Source: an uncultured Veillonella sp. (lineage in GTDB: Bacteria; Bacillota_C; Negativicutes; Veillonellales; Veillonellaceae). Taken from it: a DNA stretch of 6,426 nucleotides. The notes below the pieces were generated by a model, which was given only the letters and a program-made list of their open reading frames with translations, had not been told where the DNA came from and ran no database searches. Each line of letters begins with the position of its first letter. Position 1 is the first letter of the stretch. Positions 1 to 5,836 of this stretch are shown here, piece after piece. A program made the translations under genes and the position numbers. The stretch covers positions 1-6,426 of the forward strand of contig CAAFRK010000213.1 of the NCBI GenBank assembly GCA_900765235.1, read 5' to 3'.

Positions 1-432
1 CGTAGCCACACATTGGATGGCATCAAGTTTTTCCTGCGCCGTAGCCGTCTCATTAGCGGTCATTAATTGAAAGGCATAGGTCAATAAACCGTCGCCTGCT
101 AAAATAGCTAATCCCTCACCATATACTTTATGATTTGTTAAATTACCTCTACGATAATCATCATTATCCATGGCTGGTAAATCATCATGAACTAATGAAT
201 ACGTATGGATACACTCCATAGCACATAGAAATTCCTTATAATCAGCTGGATCTTTATGAAGCATTTCTAATACAGCTTTAGATAAGATAGGTCGGATTCG
301 TTTTCCGCCTTGCATTAAACTGTAATTCATAGATTCATAAAGGGGTTTAAATTCTTGATTTGGGCTAGTTAATACTTCACCTAACCATTGTTCAATATGT
401 TGTTTGCTAGACGCTAAATAGTCTTTGAACAT
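1..432 (-). CDS. ispA: Polyprenyl (farnesyl/geranyl) diphosphate synthase, N-terminal 144 residues (partial)
   Basis: This is a short-chain trans-prenyl diphosphate synthase. It condenses isopentenyl diphosphate with an allylic diphosphate, probably up to C15, in the cytosol, feeding undecaprenyl and quinone synthesis. The visible fragment has the substrate-binding GGKRIRP motif (about residues 42-48) and the first aspartate-rich motif DDLPAMDNDD (83-92) followed by RRG, which together bind Mg2+ and diphosphate. The two extra residues inside the Asp motif and the Tyr five residues before it (Y78) fit the bacterial IspA type. The C-terminal half with the second Asp-rich motif lies beyond the window edge, so this is a cut, not a truncation. 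The ATG at 432 has a GGAG Shine-Dalgarno that touches the xseB stop codon, 9 bp upstream, so it is translated as part of the same operon. C15 product length is inferred from the family. Confidence 0.95.
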   Translation of the reverse strand, partial: MFKDYLASSKQHIEQWLGEVLTSPNQEFKPLYESMNYSLMQGGKRIRPILSKAVLEMLHKDPADYKEFLCAMECIHTYSLVHDDLPAMDNDDYRRGNLTNHKVYGEGLAILAGDGLLTYAFQLMTANETATAQEKLDAIQCVAT

Positions 433-441
433 AGAATCTCC

Positions 442-648
442 TTATTCGCTGATGCGGACTTCTTCGATAATTTGTTGTACTTCATCTTCCACAGAATCAA
501 GCATTTCTGCACATTCTTTTACTAATGTTAAGCCCTTCTTATATTGCGTTAAAAGTTCAGAGATAGTCATATCACCATCGTCTAATTGTTTAACAATATC
601 CTCTAAGGCTTTATATTTTTTTTCATAACTTTTTAGTGATGCGGCCAT
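442..648 (-). CDS. xseB: Exonuclease VII small subunit
   Basis: This is the small subunit of exonuclease VII, which binds in several copies to XseA and is needed for cleavage of single-stranded DNA to oligonucleotides. The 68-residue protein has the family's usual length and helical-hairpin pattern: SYEKKYKALEDIVKQLDDGD near residues 7-26, then a second amphipathic helix with YKKGLTLVKECAEML (about 36-50). The acidic C-terminus is also typical. The ATG at 648 is chosen because a strong AAAGGAGG Shine-Dalgarno (658-665) lies 9 nt upstream. The gene begins inside the 3' end of xseA, overlapping it by 26 bp in another frame, which suggests translational coupling of the two subunits. ispA follows after 9 bp. 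Confidence 0.95.
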   Translation of the reverse strand: MAASLKSYEKKYKALEDIVKQLDDGDMTISELLTQYKKGLTLVKECAEMLDSVEDEVQQIIEEVRISE

Positions 649-1846
649 CTTTGTGCGCCTCCTTTACCGTAGCAGTAACATACCCATCAGCAAGTGTAAC
701 TCGTATATCATCCTTTGGATGTAATTGCGTAACAGACGTAATAGGTTTATCCTTATGTTCAACCTTTGCAAATCCTTTTACCATCATTTGTAATGGATTA
801 AGAGATTCTAATTGTTGAGCTAACAATGCTAGACTATGTTTCTCTGTATTGCATCGTTCTTTTGTAGCATTGGTTAATGACTGTGAAAGCTCTTGTAAAT
901 GTGTTTTTTGTTTATGTAGAAATTGTAGAGCTGGAATGCCTAATCTACGATTAAAGAGCAATGTTAAATCGGTACGTTTCTGTTGTAATGTATATCGTAG
1001 AAACTCATGTAGATACTCTTCTTTTTCTGACAATTGATCTTGTAATGTCGTTATAGGAAGCACTGCCATTTCTGCAGCATGACTAGGTGTTGCTCCACGA
1101 GCATCTGCAACATAATCACATAAGGTATAATCTGTTTCATGACCTACTGCTGAAATAATTGGCGTATTAGCATTATAAATCGCCTCTACAACAGATCTAT
1201 CATTGAAACACCATAGATCTTCCATAGATCCACCACCACGACCAACGATGATAACATCTACATCGGGATCAGCATCGGCAGCAGCAATACCTCTTGCAAT
1301 AACAGGTCCCGCAGTATTGCCTTGGACAGGAACGGAGAATAATTTAAATTGCACTAGTGGGTTACGTCTCTCACTGACATGTAAAATATCATGTAATACA
1401 GCACCAGATTGAGATGTAACAATGCCTATGCAACTTGCCATGTACGGAAGACTTTGTTTGTGGCTGTCATCAAAGTATCCTAGCGCCGTTAACTCCCGTT
1501 TTAACGCGTCAAATTCAAGTTGTAATGGACTTTTAGAGCCTATTTGCATATCTGATGCAATAAGATTTAAACGGCCCATTTTATTGTAAAAATTAACAGA
1601 TGCTTTTACAGTGACTAATAATCCATTTTGAATGGCATTAGCAAGTCCCTTTTGCATTACGGTGCTAGACCACATGGTAACATCAATAGCGGATTCTTCG
1701 TCTTTTAACGAGAAATACATATGGCCACTACTATGGCGCTTTGCGTTAATAATGGTACCGCTAACATAGACATTCTTAAGGAGATATTCACGGTCTAAGG
1801 TGCGCTTTATAAGATTGTTTAATTGTGTAATGGTTAATACATTCAC
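623..1846 (-). CDS. xseA: Exonuclease VII large (catalytic) subunit
   Basis: This is the catalytic subunit of exonuclease VII, which degrades single-stranded DNA from both ends in mismatch repair and recombination. The 407 residues include an N-terminal OB-fold (about 1-100, with VYVSGTIINAKRHSSGHMYF) that binds DNA. The catalytic core follows, with VTSQSGA (143-149), GRGGGSMED (202-210), GHETD (235-239) and DARGATPSHAAE (248-259), all signature residues of the family. Next comes a long Gln/Leu-rich coiled-coil stretch (about 265-350), then the C-terminal segment beginning LNPLQMMVKGFA that contacts XseB. The protein is intact and of normal length. It starts with GTG, preceded by a GAGGG Shine-Dalgarno that overlaps the end of the upstream gene. 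Only 2 bp separate that gene's stop from this start. Confidence 0.96.
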   Translation of the reverse strand: MNVLTITQLNNLIKRTLDREYLLKNVYVSGTIINAKRHSSGHMYFSLKDEESAIDVTMWSSTVMQKGLANAIQNGLLVTVKASVNFYNKMGRLNLIASDMQIGSKSPLQLEFDALKRELTALGYFDDSHKQSLPYMASCIGIVTSQSGAVLHDILHVSERRNPLVQFKLFSVPVQGNTAGPVIARGIAAADADPDVDVIIVGRGGGSMEDLWCFNDRSVVEAIYNANTPIISAVGHETDYTLCDYVADARGATPSHAAEMAVLPITTLQDQLSEKEEYLHEFLRYTLQQKRTDLTLLFNRRLGIPALQFLHKQKTHLQELSQSLTNATKERCNTEKHSLALLAQQLESLNPLQMMVKGFAKVEHKDKPITSVTQLHPKDDIRVTLADGYVTATVKEAHKDGRITKKL

Positions 1847-1848
1847 GA

Positions 1849-2802
1849 TTACCCTCTAGATTCTTGTAAAAAAGCAGCGCCAAAAGCATTGCCAGTGGCA
1901 TTATCAACAGAAAATTGTGGCTGTGCTACATGTAATGTAAGATGATTACGTCTACAATAATGCTCCATACGTTGACGAAGTAAACTATTGCTCATTACAC
2001 CACCTACGGCAATTAATGTTCGAACAGGTTTATTTTGTAAATGATAGGTAATCATTTTTTCTAATGCATTTCCTATGGAGGTGAATACAGCTCTCGCCAA
2101 ATTAGACTTATCTATATCATTCATAGAATTTGTAATTCGTCGCATAGCCGCACTACATGGACCAGCAAAGCTAATCCAACCTTCTTTTACTGAAGATGGT
2201 AACGGCTCATATTCTGTAGTTTGTAATGCTAATGTTTCTAGATGTTTGCCAGCAGGAAATGGTAAGCCCATAGCTACACCAATCCGATCCACATATTGAC
2301 CGCCTTGTAAATCCTTAGATCCACCGATAATATGTGAGTCAAATATCCCTTCACCTTTATAATGACAATACACGAGTTCTGTAGTACCACCTGATAAATG
2401 AAGTGCTAAGAATGGTTCACTGGGAATTGTTTTTAATTCTCGTAGTGCTGCTAAAATATGATTTTCTTGGTGTGCGAAAACGTGTACCGGTACATTCATC
2501 AAATGATTAAGAGACTGTCCGTATCCTAGCCCCACCATAAAAGCAGGCATATAGGAATTTTCCTCACGTCTAGGAAACCCGCTAACACCAATACCACTAA
2601 TAGGAAGCTGTGGCAATTCAGATATCAACTTAGGCAATGCCTTAGTATGTTGAAAGACCATATTTGATTGTTGTAGTCCTCGCTCACCTTGTTTGACCTC
2701 TAATATTTTGCGAGCTTCACCAACTATGTGAAAGTCGCTATCTATAATGGCACAACTTGTAGTGTAGCAACTAGTATCAATGCCCAAGTAATATCGTTTC
2801 AT
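1849..2802 (-). CDS. TsaD/Kae1-like (M22 family) paralog, function unknown
   Basis: This is a 317-residue ASKHA-fold protein of the TsaD/Kae1/YgjD family, often annotated as O-sialoglycoprotein endopeptidase. True TsaD makes the N6-threonylcarbamoyladenosine modification of tRNA. Visible family features are the N-terminal phosphate loop GIDTSC (7-12), the metal-binding HQENH (111-115, equivalent to HxExH of TsaD), LSGGTTEL (136-143), YVDRIGVAMGLPFPAG (170-185), GGVMSN (267-272) and Asp300 in SVDNATGNAFG. Several TsaD hallmarks differ. The CDET segment is CYTT here, and the VPxxAxRxH region is replaced by NMVFQHTKALP (48-58). It is therefore more likely a paralog than the tRNA-modifying enzyme, and a separate tsaD is expected elsewhere in the genome. 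The start ATG overlaps the nusB stop by one base (TAATG), indicating coupled translation. Family membership is sure; activity is not known. Confidence 0.88.
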   Translation of the reverse strand: MKRYYLGIDTSCYTTSCAIIDSDFHIVGEARKILEVKQGERGLQQSNMVFQHTKALPKLISELPQLPISGIGVSGFPRREENSYMPAFMVGLGYGQSLNHLMNVPVHVFAHQENHILAALRELKTIPSEPFLALHLSGGTTELVYCHYKGEGIFDSHIIGGSKDLQGGQYVDRIGVAMGLPFPAGKHLETLALQTTEYEPLPSSVKEGWISFAGPCSAAMRRITNSMNDIDKSNLARAVFTSIGNALEKMITYHLQNKPVRTLIAVGGVMSNSLLRQRMEHYCRRNHLTLHVAQPQFSVDNATGNAFGAAFLQESRG

Positions 2803-3206
2803 TATTTACTCTTATTATATGCATCTAAAATTGCGTTAATTAATTTATAGGAAGAATCAGAACCAAAATCTTTAGCTAACTGAATAGCTTCGTTGATAGC
2901 TATAGATGGTTCCAAAGGGTCAGCTTCATTTGTCATTTCCCATAGGGCAATACGTAAAATAGCGCGATCAACTTTATCTAAGTTTTCAACTTTACGTGAT
3001 TTACAGAATGGTTGTAATGTGGCATCGATAGTTTCAGAAGCGGATAATACACCATTTATGATGCTATTAGCATAGGCTTTATCCATTGATTTATGCATGT
3101 GCCCTTCTGGAAACTGCACATCATTTTGATCAACATGAAATTCATTAGCATATAACATTTGAAATGCGTATTGACGTGCTTCACGTCGATTTCGCTTAAT
3201 TACCAT
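2802..3206 (-). CDS. nusB: Transcription antitermination factor NusB
   Basis: NusB binds boxA RNA together with ribosomal protein S10 (NusE) and supports antitermination during rRNA transcription. The protein is 134 residues and all-helical. It shows the family's N-terminal basic signature RNRREARQYAFQMLYANE (about 5-22), the central VDRAILRIALWEM block, and the C-terminal SIAINEAIQLAKDFGSDSSYKLINAILDAY block. The start is placed at the ATG at 3206, not at an in-frame ATG 45 nt further up (3251). The 3206 start has an AAAAGGAG Shine-Dalgarno 10 nt upstream and gives the normal N-terminus, whereas the longer form adds 15 residues absent from the family and would overlap the preceding gene much more. 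With this start it overlaps the Asp23-family gene by 11 bp. Confidence 0.95.
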   Translation of the reverse strand: MVIKRNRREARQYAFQMLYANEFHVDQNDVQFPEGHMHKSMDKAYANSIINGVLSASETIDATLQPFCKSRKVENLDKVDRAILRIALWEMTNEADPLEPSIAINEAIQLAKDFGSDSSYKLINAILDAYNKSK

Positions 3207-3591
3207 GTAGAGTTGGCTCCTTTTCTTTAACAATACCTTCAATATGAACATCTACCTTAACATGGTCAAGATCAAGCATATTTTTTAAGGTTTGTTTGAT
3301 TTCTAACTGCAATTGTTTGGATAACTTAATTAGATTGTACCCATACAATGCTTTAATATAAATATTGATTTCAATAAAGCCTTTACGATGTTTAACATTG
3401 ATACCTGGTAAACTGCGTTGACCAAAGGCATGTGTAATTCCCTCTACTAATTCATCGTAAAAGCGAGGGCTTAAAGAATGAATACCTGGAATCGTAGCCA
3501 ATGTTTTTGTTGCTACATCAATGATGACAGAGTCTGCAATATCTATGGTATCCATATCTAATCCGTAGTTTAATTGATTGTCTGAACTCAT
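3196..3591 (-). CDS. Asp23/Gls24 (DUF322) family protein, second paralog
   Basis: This 131-residue protein belongs to the Asp23/Gls24 (DUF322) family, small cytosolic proteins linked to envelope stress in staphylococci and enterococci. The family pattern is visible: a start strand-helix (DTIDIADSVIIDVATKTLATIPGI), GIHSLS (36-41), an alternating hydrophobic strand GFIEINIYIKALYGY (71-85) and the closing VKVDVHIEGIV (111-121). There is no transmembrane segment, so it is not the membrane-anchored AmaP type. Its position directly before nusB corresponds to B. subtilis YqhY, which is genetically connected to acetyl-CoA carboxylase control. That role is only inferred here. The ATG has a TAGGAGGG Shine-Dalgarno that overlaps the stop of the upstream paralog, 12 bp away. 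Confidence 0.9.
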   Translation of the reverse strand: MSSDNQLNYGLDMDTIDIADSVIIDVATKTLATIPGIHSLSPRFYDELVEGITHAFGQRSLPGINVKHRKGFIEINIYIKALYGYNLIKLSKQLQLEIKQTLKNMLDLDHVKVDVHIEGIVKEKEPTLHGN

Positions 3592-3603
3592 ATAGATACC
3601 CTC

Positions 3604-3984
3604 CTAAGGCTGTGATGGTGTTACTAAATCATCAAATACAATGTCTTGTACCACTACATCAATGGTTTGCACTTCAATTTCTGTATAAGAAACTAAAGCT
3701 GTTTTTATACGTTCTTGTAAACGTAAGGCCACATCCGGAATACGATATCCATATTGAATACACACATATAATGTAACGGAAATAGCTCCTTCATCATTAA
3801 ATGATATTTTTACACCTTCATGATCAGATTTACGTCTAAAGAAGGTATTAACACCATCATTAAAGGTGGAGCTCATATGATGTATACCCTTTGTCTCAAG
3901 TGCAGCCATGGTGACAATCGTAGCATATACATCTTCACTAATCTTAATTTTACCCGACTCTAGTTCAGTATTTTTCTTGGTCAT
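3604..3984 (-). CDS. Asp23/Gls24 (DUF322) family protein, first paralog
   Basis: This is the first gene of the compact operon, encoding a 126-residue Asp23/Gls24 (DUF322) protein. Visible family features are SGKIKISEDVYATIVTMAAL (about 10-29), ETKGIHHMSS (30-39), the strand AISVTLYVCIQYGYRI (67-82) and the closing IDVVVQDIVF. It shares the GIHxxS and YGY landmarks with the next gene, so the two are tandem paralogs, though clearly diverged. No signal peptide or membrane helix is present. The start is set at ATG 3984 because a GAAAGAGG Shine-Dalgarno lies 5 nt upstream. An alternative in-frame GTG at 4008 lies in the terminator stem and would add MLFLKEAS, which is not typical. Function is unproven; a YqhY-like role is possible. 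Confidence 0.88.
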   Translation of the reverse strand: MTKKNTELESGKIKISEDVYATIVTMAALETKGIHHMSSTFNDGVNTFFRRKSDHEGVKISFNDEGAISVTLYVCIQYGYRIPDVALRLQERIKTALVSYTEIEVQTIDVVVQDIVFDDLVTPSQP

Positions 3985-3989
3985 ACTGG

Positions 3990-3997
3990 CCTCTTTC
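3990..3997 (-). promoter_or_regulatory. Shine-Dalgarno of the first Asp23-family gene
   Basis: The sequence GAAAGAGG on the minus strand ends 5 nt before the ATG at 3984. It decides the start over the in-frame GTG at 4008. It begins immediately after the terminator's T-run, with no spare bases. Confidence 0.75.
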
Positions 3998-4045
3998 AAA
4001 AAAAGCACTTGTCCCTATATATAATTACATAGACGACAAGTGCTT
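3998..4045 (-). terminator. Rho-independent terminator of efp
   Basis: On the minus strand a perfect 11-bp inverted repeat, AAGCACTTGTC (4045-4035) with GACAAGTGCTT (4013-4003), is followed by a T-run (4004-3998, seven T including the last two stem bases). The 21-nt loop can pair further through CTAT/ATAG. It lies about 75 bp after the efp stop and immediately before the Shine-Dalgarno of the next gene. It should end the peptidase-efp transcript, perhaps partly, since all genes run in the same direction. In the plus direction no T-run follows, so it is oriented for efp. Confidence 0.88.
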
Positions 4046-4054
4046 ACAGTGCAA
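4026..4054 (-). promoter_or_regulatory. Candidate promoter of the Asp23-nusB-xse-ispA operon, inside the efp terminator
   Basis: On the minus strand TTGCAC (4054-4049) is followed after 17 bp by TATGTA (4031-4026), with a shifted alternative TGTAAT at 4029-4024, in the very AT-rich terminator loop. Initiation would fall near 4015-4020. The -35 match is only three of six bases, so the call leans on location: no other room exists between the terminator and the next gene. Confidence 0.45.
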
Positions 4055-4067
4055 ATGTTAGGATATA

Positions 4068-4102
4068 TGGGGAATAAGATTCCATGAAAAGATCTTGCCC
4101 CA
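4068..4102. repeat. Inverted repeat (hairpin) just after efp
   Basis: The arms TGGGG (4068-4072) and CCCCA (4098-4102) form the outer stem, and AAGAT (4076-4080) with ATCTT (4092-4096) form the inner stem. Between the two stems is a small asymmetric internal loop; the apical loop is 11 nt. In the direction of efp transcription no T-run follows, so it is not a standard terminator. It could protect the efp mRNA 3' end or be a protein-binding site for the downstream promoter. Its role is unknown. Confidence 0.6.
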
Positions 4103-4119
4103 ATACATATCAATACGTA

Positions 4120-4677
4120 TTAGGCACGTTCGATGTATTGACCTGTACGAGTATCAATACGAAGTACATCATCTACTTCAATAAAGAGAGGTACTTTTAC
4201 AGTGTAGCCTGTTTCCAATACAGCTGGTTTGTTACCACCAGTAGCAGTATCGCCACGGATACCAGGATCTGTTTCAACTACGCGAAGTTCAACAGCTACA
4301 GGTAAATCGATACCGATTACGATACCTTGGAAGAACATGATGGATACTTCCATATTTTCAAGAAGGAAGTTTTTAGCATCACCTAATTGTTCAAGGTTAA
4401 GTTCAACTTGATCATATGTTTCGTTATCCATGAATGTGTAAGAGCCATCAGACTCGTACAAATATTGCATACGACGACGATCAACATGTGCTTTAGGCAC
4501 TTTTTCACCTGCATTGAAAGTACGCTCTACTACAGAACCAGTTTGCAAATTTTTCATTTTAGTACGTACGAATGCAGCACCTTTACCTGGTTTAACGTGT
4601 TGGAAATCAACTACTTGCCATACATTACCGTCAATTTCAACGGTTACACCTGGACGAAAATCATTACTGGAAATCAT
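4120..4677 (-). CDS. efp: Translation elongation factor P
   Basis: EF-P binds between the ribosomal P and E sites and relieves stalling at consecutive prolines. The 185 residues match the usual length and three-domain layout: a KOW-like N-terminal domain (about 1-63), an OB domain (about 67-126) and a C-terminal OB domain ending [24 protein letters not shown] with the EF-P signature. The tip loop reads KPGKGAAF with Lys32 at the position that is modified in many bacteria. No modification enzyme (EpmA/B or rhamnosyl type) is in this window, so the modification state cannot be told. The ATG has an AAGGAGA Shine-Dalgarno overlapping the peptidase stop 15 bp upstream, so the two genes are probably co-transcribed. 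A strong terminator follows. Confidence 0.97.
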   Translation of the reverse strand: MISSNDFRPGVTVEIDGNVWQVVDFQHVKPGKGAAFVRTKMKNLQTGSVVERTFNAGEKVPKAHVDRRRMQYLYESDGSYTFMDNETYDQVELNLEQLGDAKNFLLENMEVSIMFFQGIVIGIDLPVAVELRVVETDPGIRGDTATGGNKPAVLETGYTVKVPLFIEVDDVLRIDTRTGQYIERA

Positions 4678-4692
4678 CTAACTCTTCTCCTT

Positions 4693-5766
4693 CTAAATAC
4701 CTATTTCAATTAACTCTTTTGGACTATGTGTCAACACCTCATAGCCGTCAGATTTGACGATGACACTATCCTCTATTCTCAATCCGATAGTACCTGTAAT
4801 ATAAATGCCAGGCTCTACCGTAATGATCATATTTTCTGTAAATACCGTATCGGATTTAGTATTCGCTACTGGTTCTTCGTGAATCTCAAGGCCTAAGCCA
4901 TGACCAGTACCATGATTAAATTCCTTGGTATATCCATGCTCTTTAATATAATCACGACATACTGCATCAAGTTCTTTACCAGTTATACCAGCTCGAACTG
5001 CAGCTACGCCACGTTTTTGTGCTTCTAAAACTATACTATATAACTTCTTTTGTAATTCAGAGGCAGGCCCCATTACAATAGTTCTAGTCATATCGGAATG
5101 ATAACCCTTATATACGGCACCAAAGTCAAAGGTAACAAAATCACCTGCTTCGATGACCTTATCACTGGCTACACCATGAGGCATACTAGACCGATTACCA
5201 GAAGCTACAATGGTTGCAAAGGAAGGTTCCTCAGAACCACGTTTTAACATTTCTGATTCTAATATGATACGTGCTTCGTTTTCAGTCATTCCTACCTTTA
5301 GTTGTGGTAGCAATGCGGCGAAAGCTCCATCACCAATGTTAGCTGCTTTACGCAATAATTCCAATTCATCTTCACGCTTAACTGCTCGTAGTTTAGCAAA
5401 ATTGATAGACGTAAAATTAAAGCGTTCATCTAATGTATCACATAAGGTTTCGTATGTATCAACAGGCATTTGTTTGCCCTCAATACCAAATAAACCTTCG
5501 TGAATATGATGTTCATTGAATATGTCTACAAGAGTATCCATAACAGAGGATTCATATTGAATGACTGTATACCCTTCACATTGTTTTGTAGCTTGCTCAG
5601 TATATCTGAAATCAGTAATCATAAAAGCTTTATCTTGAGTAATGATAGCAAACCCTGTTGTACCAGTAAAACCAGCAAAATAATGTAAATTTATAGGGCT
5701 CATCAAAATGACGCCTGTTAATTCTTGCTCTTTAATATACTGTTGTAGCAGATTTAATCCATTCAT
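4693..5766 (-). CDS. Xaa-Pro peptidase, M24 family (YqhT/PepQ-like)
   Basis: This is a cytosolic dimetal aminopeptidase or dipeptidase of family M24 that cleaves X-Pro bonds, recycling proline peptides. The N-terminal creatinase-like domain (about 1-125) is followed by the pita-bread catalytic domain. All five metal ligands are visible: Asp214 (TFDFG), Asp225 (YHSDMTR), His289 (HGTGHG), Glu318 (TVEPGIY) and Glu332 (LRIEDS). His197 (MPHG) and His285 are also in place. The length of 357 residues fits the short Firmicutes type next to efp, as in B. subtilis yqhT. The start is put at ATG 5766 because AGGAG (5778-5774) sits 7 nt upstream. The in-frame ATG at 5772 would be only 1 nt from it. Aminopeptidase versus prolidase specificity cannot be decided from sequence. 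Confidence 0.94.
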   Translation of the reverse strand: MNGLNLLQQYIKEQELTGVILMSPINLHYFAGFTGTTGFAIITQDKAFMITDFRYTEQATKQCEGYTVIQYESSVMDTLVDIFNEHHIHEGLFGIEGKQMPVDTYETLCDTLDERFNFTSINFAKLRAVKREDELELLRKAANIGDGAFAALLPQLKVGMTENEARIILESEMLKRGSEEPSFATIVASGNRSSMPHGVASDKVIEAGDFVTFDFGAVYKGYHSDMTRTIVMGPASELQKKLYSIVLEAQKRGVAAVRAGITGKELDAVCRDYIKEHGYTKEFNHGTGHGLGLEIHEEPVANTKSDTVFTENMIITVEPGIYITGTIGLRIEDSVIVKSDGYEVLTHSPKELIEIGI

Positions 5767-5773
5767 AATCATG

Positions 5774-5778
5774 CTCCT
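5774..5778 (-). promoter_or_regulatory. Shine-Dalgarno deciding the Xaa-Pro peptidase start
   Basis: AGGAG on the minus strand lies 7 nt before the ATG at 5766 but only 1 nt before the in-frame ATG at 5772, which favours the shorter protein (MNGLNLLQ). Confidence 0.7.
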
Positions 5779-5797
5779 AGTCTATAAAGTACAATTA

Positions 5798-5824
5798 ATC
5801 TTACCATAAAATACCTATATTGAA
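5798..5824 (-). promoter_or_regulatory. Weak candidate promoter for the peptidase-efp unit
   Basis: On the minus strand an extended -10-like TGGTAAGAT (5806-5798) is preceded by a poor -35, TTCAAT (5824-5819), with a 15-bp spacer. It would give a leader of about 25 nt before the peptidase start. It overlaps the inverted repeat at 5805-5836. The matches are weak and AT-rich sequence gives such hits easily. Confidence 0.3.
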
Positions 5825-5836
5825 TAGAATTTTATG
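5805..5836. repeat. AT-rich inverted repeat directly after the rsuA stop
   Basis: The arms CATAAAAT (5805-5812) and ATTTTATG (5829-5836) are perfect complements. An inner CTAT/ATAG stem (5815-5818 with 5824-5827) encloses the loop ATTGA. It touches the stop codon of the pseudouridine synthase gene. In the gene direction there is no T-run after it; a T6 run (5840-5845) follows only on the plus strand. It could be a weak terminator or an operator over the peptidase promoter. Confidence 0.5.

Noticed and set aside
425..628. A 67-codon plus-strand frame opposite xseB
   Set aside because: Ser/Ile/Cys-rich translation typical of antisense to a coiled-coil gene; xseB is certain on the minus strand.
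1849..2802. O-sialoglycoprotein endopeptidase activity
   Set aside because: This is a legacy annotation for the TsaD/Kae1 family; the fold is an ASKHA ATP-binding fold and no peptidase evidence can be seen in the sequence.
3207..3251. A longer nusB form starting at 3251
   Set aside because: The 15 extra residues lie inside the Asp23-family coding region, are not found in NusB, and the ATG at 3206 has a good Shine-Dalgarno.
4112..4121. AATACGTATT palindrome at the end of efp, possibly an operator
   Set aside because: It is a 10-bp palindrome overlapping efp's last codons and stop; such AT-rich palindromes arise by chance, and nothing ties it to regulation.
4387..4713. A 108-codon open frame on the plus strand opposite efp
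   Set aside because: It is antisense to the highly conserved efp, has low-complexity Cys/Thr/Phe-rich composition and no family resemblance; it is a shadow of efp codon use.
5210..5503. A 97-codon open frame on the plus strand opposite the Xaa-Pro peptidase
   Set aside because: It is Ser-rich, without recognisable motifs, and lies wholly within a certain gene on the other strand.
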